A stretch of DNA of 64,000 nucleotides from Tetracentron sinense (lineage: Eukaryota; Streptophyta; Magnoliopsida; Trochodendrales; Trochodendraceae): assembly GCA_015143295.1 (NCBI GenBank), contig CM026573.1:7366434-7430433 (forward strand). Reading direction: 5' to 3'. Positions 46,901 to 56,808 of this stretch are shown one piece after another (position 1 is the first letter of the stretch; the number at the start of each line of letters is the position of its first letter). Below the pieces are notes generated by a model. The model saw only the letters and a program-made list of their open reading frames with translations. It was not told the origin of the DNA and searched no databases. Position numbers and translations under genes: made by a program.

Positions 46901-49900
46901 TGTACATGAAGCCAGGACATGAGTCAATATACATAGGTCCATGAGAAAAACCACCTGCCTTTTTTCTCTGGCTGCTATATGATGCAGGACCATGCAACTA
47001 ACCTCAGATAATATGATTGAGAGATCAGAAATTGATTCCAGTTAGTAATGGAAACCATAAAATACCTTGATTCCACAATTACAATAAAGAAGGTTAAAAG
47101 GAAATTAGTAATACTCTAGGTCAAGTAATAATCCCGAAGTAATGAATTTTCCAATCTAATTTGGGTGATTGTAATAGAAGTAAGAACTTCCACTAGCTTA
47201 GGGATTTAGATCAACAATCCACGTAAATTTCCTATTCAATTAGGGTTTTCAGTGATTAGTCTAGGCTCAATAATGTTTAGGATTGAAACTTGCATGTGAG
47301 ATATGTGTTTAAATAGTAATGTGGTAAAGCAACACAAACCAGCAGCAAAATAACATGAATAATTAAAAGCTAGGATTAAGGTTTTGGTTTTGTTTGTTGT
47401 TTTCAGGTTTTTGAGGTTATAAGACAAGTACGGCTTCGAGGGAAAGGGGATAAGAGAAGATGCAATTGTAATAGGGGTGTATTATGGGCTGCAGCTACAA
47501 TGGGACAGGTATGTGTGTGGGGGGGGGGGATTGTAACACCACTAATGCCATTCCAGAATTGCTGGAACAGCAATAAGGCTTATGAATAGGGCTGCATCAG
47601 CAGGGTTGGGGTGGCAGATGTGTTGGGAATAGGGTATGAGGGGTGTGACAGTCACTGTAGGTGGGTTTAGGTGGTGCGGCAGCCACTATGGATGGGTATG
47701 GGTGGCTGTAGAACAAAGGGCAACAAGGGAATGGCCTGTGAGACAGGTCAGCAGCAAGGATAGATGTAGAGGGGTGTTGCGGTTGTGCAGAAAAAGGAGT
47801 AGGGGGGTTGTGGCAGTGGAGGGACAGCAAGGGAATAGAGGAATAGGTCTGCAACAGTAGGGAAACAAGGGAATAAGGCTGTGGCTGTGTTAGGGTTGGG
47901 GAATTAGGGTTTTGCAAGATAAAAACAGAAAATAAAAGGAAAAAGAAAAGATGTGAAGAGGAACTAAAAGGATAACCTGGCTTCACACCATCCCTTCACA
48001 GGAGATTCCAAAAGCAAAAAAGCTCTCATATTTCATTCATAAAATGTTTGTAAGATCTCAATTCTCAAAGAATGTATTTATAAGAAATGAATAAACCCCA
48101 AGTCTAATTAATGACTAAAACGCCATTACTACAATTTCCAAATAATTACTAAAAACAATCTCAAATACTAATATACTAAAATAAAAGTAAATAAACTAAG
48201 ATAACTAATAAGAGGGCTGGCCATCTAAGATAGACCACACCATCATCCTATGGACTAATCATAGCCCTTGAATCCTCTTGCTTCGATCTGACGTTGGACT
48301 TCCCTCCACATCGAGATCTAACGGTAGATCTCCAGCAAGGACATGATCCAATGGTGGATCTCCATCAAAAACATGATCTAAGCCTCTGATGTCCGTATCA
48401 TTATGGCTCAACATTGGTGATGCAAAATGGTCACAAATCATTAGTGTACTTCTTTCTTCACATGTTTTCCCTTTCTTGCAATCATTTAGATGCCAGAATT
48501 GTCAAGAAATCCACTTAGTAAAATCATTGGATGGGTTGCTACCTTGACTTCATGAGTCCCAAACAGATCCCAAAGTGAATGTACGGTGGACTTATGGCTA
48601 GTTCATTAGTGATTGGATGGTTGTGGTCTTTGGCATACAAACATTCTTGTTACTCATGCTCTGAAGGAATACTTGGCCCTTCAATGTATGTTTAGAAGCG
48701 CTTTCTTTGGATCTAGGCAAGGCAAGAAATCTGAAATTATATTTTGCCTTATAGCCAAATCAATGCTCCTCTATCTTGACCATTAGTCAGATCTTGTGCC
48801 TAATGGCAAGTACGGTGAAGTCAAGGCAATTGAGGAGAGCAAGGATCCCAGATGCTCTTGCAAGGCATGACAAAGCTTCACATCCAATTTCGTTGTTGAG
48901 GGGCCTACGTTTGTGTAACCCAGCTATAGGAGAGTTGAGAGGAAGCGTTAGATGTCAGAAGTGTGGATCTTTAGCTGTTTATGAAAGGGCATGGGACTCG
49001 GTTATGTATTAATGTAATATGATTTTTTGGGACATATACCCTGGAGCATGGTCTCTTGGTGGTTAAAGATCCCTCCATTATACTTAGGTCAAAACCAACT
49101 TCAATGATAGATCTTCTCAGCAGCGCATTACTCTACGGTATGGAGGAATTGACACGGTGCTCTTCGAGCACTACCAGAAAGTCAAAAGGAAGACACTCTT
49201 TCCCTTTGCACACAAAATTCTATGAAATCTAGCAAACACATTTTGTTTCCCTTCAAAAATGTCTTTTTAGGCGTTTGACACACATCCATTGTAAAACTAA
49301 TTTAAAAGCTATTTTTTTTAATGTCTAAAGTTTTATCCCATATCCCTATGTCCCCTAGCTATTTTGAGCCCCACAAGGAAGAACTAGGGACCGAAGCAAG
49401 GGTCGAGGCCTATGGCCAAAGCGAAATACAGGGGTATTTCAGTTTGGGATTCTTTGTAAGTCCCTGGTTGCAGGCTTTCTTTGGGTGCCTTTTGTACTTG
49501 TAATCTCTATGTAGTGGAAGATCTTAGACGCCTTTAGCTATGGACATAGCCATTGTACACGCAAATTTCGAGCATCTCAAATGAGGAGACATCATGAACC
49601 TTGTTGTCAAATTACCTCAACTGTTGTGTGGAGTTTATTATTTTTTTGCAGGGGACTATCCTTCCAATCCGAGTAAACCCGGATTGTTAATTACCTTTCT
49701 GATTTGGGGAAGAACCTCTGATTAAAAAGAAAGGTAAGAGAATAAGACAAATAATATAAGATATTTTATTGAAAGGGGTTGCCCAAGCCCCATGTAGGCA
49801 TTACAGGGTGCCTCATCGAGATCTTTGTATTGAAAAAAAAAGACGTAAGGGTGGCCATTTGAGGGCTCACTTGGTGTTCTACATGTCAAAGAGTCTCCTT

Positions 49901-52382
49901 CTTCAATAGCTTGCCTTGACTTGCTACTGAGAGGTTTCTTTGTTTTTTGAGAGCTCTCCGTATGATATCCTCTTATGTATCCCTCATTTTCTAGGGAGTC
50001 TCCAACAACTCCCTTTTTTATATTCACCAGTCTCTTTCGGGTCTCTCTCCTGGTCTCCCCCTTTTTAGGAGACCAAACTGGGGCCAACTCTCCTTAGAGA
50101 GGGTCATTTGTCCACTAACAGTCGATTTCCCTTAGCTAGGAAAGCTCCGAGGAACAGAGTCCTCTTTTCGTATGGCTCTCTACCCCTAAAAAATGGGGTG
50201 CCAGGTGACACCCTATCATTGAGTTTTAAGAGAGGGATCCTTATCTCGGGATCTCCAAATGACAAGAGGATCCTCTCTTGGGATCCTCTACCACATGGCA
50301 GTCAAGCATTGACTGCCACTAAAGGAGCAGTTAATGGTCCATGGGCTTTTGCCCCTGGACAGGTGTCAACCCCATGGACGCTGGCACAACAGTCATCCGA
50401 GGGGGTTAATCCCTCAGATCGAGACAAGTGTCAGCCCCATGGAGGCTAGCACCAAAGTTTATCTGAGAGGGTTAATCCCCTCGGATCAGGACAGGTGTCA
50501 GCCCCATGGGGGATGGCACCAAGGTCTATACGAGAGGTTTAATCCCCTCGGATCAGGACAAGTTTCAGCCCCATGGGAGTTGGCACCAAGGTCAACCCCC
50601 CATAAGGCAGACACCAGAGTCTAATCCCCTCGGATTAGGACAAGTGTCAGTCCCATGGAAACTGGCACCAAGGTCATCTGAGAGGGTTAATCCCCTCAAA
50701 ACAGGATAGGTGTCAACCCTATAGGGACTGACACCAAGGCTGTCCCTGAGGCATGATTGCCAAGTCGTCAGATGCTGATGGACTGATGGGATGCCAGATG
50801 TAAGCCAGTTGTCCCACACGTGCTATGGGCACGTGGAATCCTAACCGCCCATCTAGGGCAGTGATAAGGTGTATTCATGTGCACGAGCACCTGCTCAATA
50901 GACGGTGAGATTTCACAGCCACTAACGTGACAAATCACATAAATCATGTGTTATGCGTGTTTTGTTCCTTCTTTGTTAAATTTTACTTTGTTCTCACATT
51001 TTTATGAACCCCAAAATTGTGTTTCCGCATAACAGTTATCATGCCTGTAAACTTTGGTGGTGGTTGCTTTAATGTTTGAAACTATATTTGTTCATTTTTC
51101 TTTTTTTTCGTTGTCTCCACTTTAGTCAAACAAAAGCTATCAGAAACATTCTTTGCCCTTTTTTTTCCCTTAATGGTTATTTTAAGGCAATTAGTTATCT
51201 CTGGAAATGCTGATGTATAATGAGTGGGGCTTTAAACTGTTGTATTCCATGGAAGTTTACACAGTTTCCTTTGTTTTTCATTTGAAGGATGAAACTGTTG
51301 CTACTGTTGAGGCCAGGATTGCTGCTTGGACATTCCTTCCAGTAGGTAAACTTGGATTTTTTGTTATTATATGACTTCTCAGTTCTCATCTCATCGAAAA
51401 CTGAAAGAAGACTTTTGATCCCATCTTACCTGAGCCTGATGTGGTAATCAGAAAACGGGGAGGCCATGCAAATACTGCATTACGAGCATGGTGAAAAGTA
51501 TGAGCCACATTTCGATTATTTTCATGACAAGGAAAATCAAGTATTTGGCGGCCACCGGGTTGCGACTGTACTCATGTACCTATCTAATGTTGAAAAGGGT
51601 GGGGAGACAATCTTCCCCAATTCAGAGGTAAAATGACTATTAGTAGTATTCTTATTTTGTTAATTTTTTCTTGGGCCAGTAGTTACACACCATTTGTCTT
51701 CTTCAGGCCAAAGTGATTCAACCAAAGGATGACACCTTGTCTGACTGTGCTAAAAACGGCTATGCAGGTATTCGCATGCAGTCTCGTCATCCTAATGATC
51801 TTCTATGGATTTGCTTTATTAGTGGAAACTTATTCTGAAGTATCTGTTTAGACTCTGCTAATTTATCACAAAGAAAAGAAAAGGGTTAGAGAACACATAA
51901 GTCCTCTAATGATTAATAAACTTGAAAGTGGCCAAGATCTTTGTTATACTCTGTAAGGTGAAGAAAAGGAAAAGAAAAGAAAAATGTAATACTTTAAGTC
52001 TCCCTGAGAAGCAAAACATCAATTTTTAAAGTATGTTTTGTCACAATCTGTTGACATTTTGGTAATGGTTCCACTTGCAGTGAAACCCGAGAAGGGTGAT
52101 GCTTTGCTGTTCTTCAGTCTTCATCCCGATGCAACCACTGATATAAACAGCTTGCACGGGAGCTGCCCTGTCATTGAAGGTGAGAAGTGGTCAGCGACAA
52201 AGTGGATTCACGTGAGATCTTTTGATAAAAAAGAGAAAAACACAGCAAGTGGAGAATGTACTGACGAGGATGTGAGCTGCCCTCGGTGGGCTGCCACTGG
52301 TGAGTGCCAAAAGAACCCATCGTATATGGTGGGCTCTGAAGCTTCTTATGGATATTGTCGGAAGAGTTGCAAGGTATGCTAA
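43989..52382 (+). CDS. P4H: Prolyl 4-hydroxylase with C-terminal ShKT domain, eight exons, 319 aa
   Basis: Hydroxylates proline in extensins, AGPs and secreted peptides in ER/Golgi, using Fe(II), 2-oxoglutarate and O2. Exons: 43989-44101, 44192-44278, 44364-44421, 44545-44649, 51288-51345, 51452-51627, 51708-51768, 52081-52382; all join in frame with GT-AG borders, and the sum is exactly 319 codons plus stop. Residues 1-26 form a signal anchor rich in Leu/Ser (encoded by a CT repeat). FDPTRVTQLSWHPR and SMVADNDSGKS are family signatures. Iron ligands are H160 and D162 (PHFDYFHD) and H245 (SLHGSCPV); K255 (GEKWSATKW) should bind 2-oxoglutarate. The ShKT domain runs C279-C319 (CQKNP.YMVGS..YGYCRKSCKVC). 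The fourth intron is 6.6 kb. Closest named relatives are Arabidopsis P4H3/P4H4-type proteins. Confidence 0.94.
44016..44032 (+). repeat. CT microsatellite inside P4H exon 1
   Basis: A run of CTCTCTCTCTCTCTCTC encodes alternating Leu and Ser in the signal anchor. A second, noncoding CT run lies in intron 1 near 44117-44129. Gain or loss of units not divisible by three would shift the frame. Confidence 0.85.
49740..50900 (-). repeat. Possible decayed solo LTR around the 66-bp minisatellite
   Basis: On the minus strand the tandem repeats are followed by about 550 bases leading to an AATAAA signal near 49770, the order expected of U3 then R in an LTR. TG...CA ends with matching target duplication could not be fixed, so this remains a suggestion. 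Fossil, not coding. Confidence 0.3.
50345..50755. repeat. Six-copy minisatellite, 65-67 bp unit, in P4H intron 4
   Basis: The core GTGTCAGCCCCATGG begins at 50363, 50428, 50495, 50562, 50644 and 50710. Each unit also has GGCACCAAGGTC and GAGAGGGTTAATCCCCTCGG, the last being a small hairpin. Within units TGTCAGCC and GGCACCA form a near inverted pair, so RNA from this tract would fold repeatedly. Confidence 0.92.
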
Positions 52383-52399
52383 TCTTAAGGATCTGGTTT

Positions 52400-53940
52400 G
52401 TTCGGTTCTTGAGTTTTTGTATCCAGAGTAGAGAATAATCCTTAGTTTTTGTATATAACATTGTGAAATGTGTAGCGAGACATCCATCAAAGCTGATCGG
52501 ATGGAACTTCAATAAAGTAGCCAATTATCGATATTGCATGGTTATGTAGCGGCAATTTCTATTCATAAATATGAGGTCTATATGATGGACCTGATGCCCA
52601 TCATTCTCAACCAAGCTCATTCCAAACTGTCACCTTCTCTTTATAAGGAGCAGACCATTACCATCCCAGCTTGAATTTGGAGCTTCTACATAATGTTGTA
52701 GTTTTTTCGCGTACGAGGCGTCGTTTATCTAGGGTTAGTTGTCAAGGATGTGCTGCAGGAAGCTTTTACCAATATATTGCTAGTTTCTTGAGTAGAACTT
52801 GGCAAAAATGGTCTCCGCAAAGAACCAATAGGCTGTATGTAAGTAAAAAAAAGTGAATTCAATGAGCATCACAAATAAACATAAGATAAATGAATTTCTC
52901 ACCACTTAATATTATTTATATTTTTAAGAAAATAATGAATTTTCTAAACTAATTCTCTACCGAAATGTCTACTGTCTAATAGAAAATTTTAGAAGCTTTT
53001 CTGCAATGTGTACCTAACATCTTTGCACAAACTTAGAAAGCTTTGCTACTATTAAAAACAAAATATATCTTTTATATCATATAATTTAATTATTTAATAA
53101 GGCATAGTCATGGAGCAAAGGGATGGTCTCCCCCCCCCCCCCTAGAAAATCCTGCTCTGATCCTAGTAATGGGGAAGTGGTTTGACAGTGCCAAAACATA
53201 AGGGATAGAATTGTAGATATGAATTATAAATATGGAGTAGGAGAGGGCATTTTATTTTGTTGAAAAATGTTCTGGCAAATGACATTTGTTGATAGATTGT
53301 TGATAGATTAGTCATTGGGTTAATAAAAAAAATTTGTTAGTAGATTAGTCATTGGGTTAGTAAATTGGTGGGCTTATATGCATTGCGTACCCATTGGTAC
53401 AGTAGCCGTGTGTATACCCTGCTTGGAAGCTAATCGTACTTCCCTATGTTAAATATCAACATCCAGACAGACAAACGATTTTGGTCTTTAATATAGGGAA
53501 GGCTATAGACGATTTGGTTTCCTATTTAAGTAATTTTGATCGATTCTCATGAGTTAATGTGGTAATTAAAAAGTCTACCAGCCAAATCTAAAATGCTACA
53601 CATCTAACTTCTAACCAATGCATATATGCTACCACTACTAACTAGGGTTGCGGCTTCACCAAATTCATGATATATCCAAAAAACAATGGTAGGCATATGA
53701 ACAGCCTCCTTAAAGATTTGAAAGCGGGTATACCCCAAAATTATTGTTTATTGTCCACTAGAGCGAAGTGAACTAAGTTCGTGGTTCGATTCAAATTGAT
53801 TCGTGAAATTGAGTGAACCATATAATAGTTCCTAAGATCCAATTTTTTTTTAATTTAAGTTTGTTGATATTTTTTATTTGGGTTTGATGAATTTATATTT
53901 TGGGTTAAACAAAATTTTCTTTTAGGGCCACGAACCACTT
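52400..53940. other. Intergenic between P4H and EXO84B
   Basis: P4H 3' flank, then AT-rich sequence; a C run near 53131; and a GTTCGTGGTTCGATTC patch near 53776-53830 that resembles the repeat at 4830-5295. A near-duplicate phrase (TAGATTAGTCATTGGGTTA) occurs at 53304 and 53341. No gene seen. Confidence 0.4.
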
Positions 53941-53944
53941 ATAA

Positions 53945-54494
53945 GAGCGACTCCAACACAAAACTCCATAATCCATCTCCATTTCGGTATCTACTCCATA
54001 TATGGAGATAATGAGCCCCACTAAAAAGTTTTTTACTCCAACCCACCTATCTCCAAAACACTATTCAAATCTCCAAATCACTATTCAATGTGAATGAATC
54101 CATATATCCTGGGCCCACTAAAAGTTTTTTTTTATATTTATAAAATTTTAAAGGATAAAAATGATATTTTAAAAAAGATTGAAAGCCTAAAAAGGGATAC
54201 AAACGGTATTTTACGAGGATGAATAGTGTTTTGGAGATTTATCTCTATTTTCTCTCTCCTACTCCATATATGGAGTATCACTGTAACAATTTGGAATATG
54301 AACTCTAATTATGGAGCACGGTTGAAGTTGGTTTTAAGTTGGTTTTTGTCTCTCTCCTACTCCATATATGGAGTATCACTGTAACAATTTGGAATATGAA
54401 CTCTAATTATGGAGCACGGTTGAAGTTGGTTTTAAGTTGGTTTTTGGAGTATGAAATTCTTATATGGAGACATGGAGCACGGTTGGAGATGCTC
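53945..54494. mobile_element. PIF/Harbinger-type MITE with TAA target duplication (550 bp)
   Basis: Ends GAGCGACTCCAACACAAAAC and, on the other strand, GAGCATCTCCAACCGTGCTC are flanked by TAA on both sides (53942-53944 and 54495-54497), the usual 3-base duplication of PIF/Harbinger elements. Inside, a 98-bp unit is duplicated in tandem at 54251-54348 and 54349-54446, including the palindrome CTCCATATATGGAG. Confidence 0.78.
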
Positions 54495-54740
54495 TAAAAA
54501 CACTTTTTTTTTTTTATAATTTTTCAAAATAAGTATTTGTAATATATTTATTGACACTGGCGGGTGGTACGGGCAATGAACATGAGAGCGAGGGGAATGA
54601 GTTAACCACAGTTAATAGGAGTTAAAAGGTACACATGTTAACCCGCAAGTGTGATTGAACCCCGAGTTCAATTGATTGATTTTATTCTTTAAATAGATAG
54701 ATGAGCAAGGGTAGTTTAGAAATTAAAATAAAACATTAAA

Positions 54741-56142
54741 GGGGTTTTTACATATCATTTGTTGCATTCTACCAGCTTTGCAAATATACTGATGTGAGTG
54801 TGAGTTATAGTTTTGCAAATTAACTCATGGTTTTGCAACCATTAGACAAACAACCTCAATCCCCAATTTTGCGATGCTTTCGTTTGTTATTACTATTATG
54901 CCCTTATGATATTTCATAACCTTACCAAGTCTTCAACTATCCTTGAACTATGGTTAATAAGTTTGAACCCTTGTGATTAAGATTCACACCCTTAGAGATA
55001 AAACATCTAATCCTAGTTTTTTTTTTTTAAAATTAACGTATCCCCTTTTAATTCCCTTTAACTTAAGTTAAGATACATTAACCCTTAGAGTTAAAGCATT
55101 TAACCTTGGTTTTATAAGAAAATAAATTACTATGCCCCCTTTGAATTACCTTTAATTGTGGTGAAGATTCATTAACCCTTAAGATTAAAGCACTAACCAT
55201 GAGTTTAAGAAAAAAAAATATATATATTTAACGTGTCCCTTTGTAACTCCCTTTAACTGTGGTTAAAATTCACTCAACTTAATAAAAAAATTAATAATGT
55301 CTTTTAACTCCTTTTAACCGTGGTTAAGGTTTACTAACCCTTAGGATTAAAGAATCTAACTTTGGTTTAAAAAAATAAAAAATTTAAGTTGTCCCCTTTT
55401 AACTCCTTTTAACTATGATTGAGGTGAACTAACCCTTATGGTTAAAGCATCTAACCTTGGTCCTTGATATTGAAAAAAAAGTTAACGTGTCCCTTTCCAT
55501 AAGGATTAGTGAACCCTAACAATAGTTAAAGGGAGTTAAAAGATAGGTTTTTTTTTTTTTTTTTTTTTCTAAAACCCAAAGTTAGATGTTTTAACCCTAA
55601 GGGTGAGTGAATCTTAACCACAGTTAAAGGGAGTTAAATGGAGATCATTAATTGTTTATAATTTTTTTTCCTAAAAATCAAAGTTTGATGCTTTAACCCT
55701 AAAGGTTAATAAATCTTAACCATAGTTAAAGGGAGTTCAAAGAGACCACGTTAGTTTTTTTTCTTTTAAAACCAAGATTAGATGCTTTAACTCTAGGGGT
55801 AAGTATATCCTAACCTAGTTAGAGATAGTTAAAAGGGGACATATTATTATTTTTTCTTTTTAAACCAGGGTTAGATGCTCCCTAAGGGTGTGAATCTTAA
55901 TCACAAGGGTTAAAACTAATTAACCTTAGTTCAATGGTAGTTAACGACTTTGGGAGGTTATGAAATATCATAAGGGTATAATAGTCATTTTCATAACAAT
56001 ATCAAATGGAAACCTAAAAGAACTAGGGATTGAGATTGTTTGTCTAACTATTGCAAAACTATGAGTTAATTTGCAAAACTATAACTCATATAAGTGTATT
56101 TGCAAAGCTTGTACAATGCAGTAGCTGATATGCAAAAACCCT
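54741..56142. mobile_element. Large foldback element with tandemly built arms (1.4 kb)
   Basis: The ends are GGGGTTTTTACATATCA and, on the other strand, AGGGTTTTTGCATATCA; arms match for several hundred bases, with TTTGCAAATTAACTCATNGT and CCCTTATGATATTTCATAAC on both sides. A perfect 9-bp duplication, AACATTAAA, flanks it (54732-54740 and 56143-56151), as in Mutator-type elements. Nearer the centre each arm consists of tandem units about 100 bases long bearing TTAACTCCCTTTAACTGTGG, TTAAGATTCACTAACCCT and AAAGCATCTAACC. No protein is encoded. As one molecule it could fold into a hairpin of roughly 690 base pairs. Confidence 0.9.
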
Positions 56143-56808
56143 AACATTAAATCAAAGTTTTGTTTTATATGAGGGTAGTTTGAGAATTTCGGAAAAATCA
56201 GGCTACGCCTTCCTTTAGCATTATAATAGTAAATTTTGTATAAGGCTAGTTTGGGAATTTCAGAAAAATCAGGCTACGCCTGCCTTGGCATTATAATAGT
56301 AAAGATAAAGAAGATAAAGATAAAGATATTTAACGAACGAAACAAAGGAACCTAAGCAAGAATTACCTCATCCTTCTCCTTAAGCAAACCAGGTTCACTC
56401 TAGAGTAGAGTGGTCCGAAAATCCGAATTTGAACCGAGCGAACCGAACCGGGAAACGTTGGTCCACCTCATTTGGGTCATGGAAGGTGGAATGATCCACC
56501 ATACTGTGTGGGTCCCGATCCCATCCCAATCTGGCATGACGCAATCACCGAACCCTACGTGATTGTAACGACTAACGAGTTTTTTTGACCAATTCGAGCT
56601 GAGTCCCGCAAAAGAAGGAAACAAATAGTGGCGTTTCTTCATTGTTGTAGAGCCAGGAAACAAATGGTGGCGTTTGTTCACACCCATTTCGTGATCGTGG
56701 ATTTTCCATTTTTTATGTTACCAAAACATGGTTTGTTGGTAGGAAGTAGCGAAGAACAGGAAGAAGAAATCGCTTTTTCTTGATTTCTTTCACCCCATTT
56801 TGATTCCA

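Larger units (their letters stand above)
44650..51287 (+). other. Giant fourth intron of the P4H gene
   Basis: A 6.6-kb intron between the exon ending FLNKGQ and the one opening DETVATVEAR. Contents: a segment near 45000-45330 with ACTTGGTTCACCC..GGTTACATCC text such as occurs in old LTR elements; an AT-rich middle without recognised genes; a Pro/Ser-rich low-complexity stretch near 47600-47990; and a tandem repeat at 50345-50755. Neighbouring introns are only about 80-310 bases, so the size comes from insertions. Confidence 0.75.

Noticed and set aside
47597-47986. 129-codon Pro/Ser-rich minus-strand frame in the P4H intron
   Set aside because: Low-complexity sequence inside an intron; no recognised motif.
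49722-50087. 121-codon minus-strand frame
   Set aside because: Lies in a repeat with an LTR-like layout; no known protein and unusual composition.
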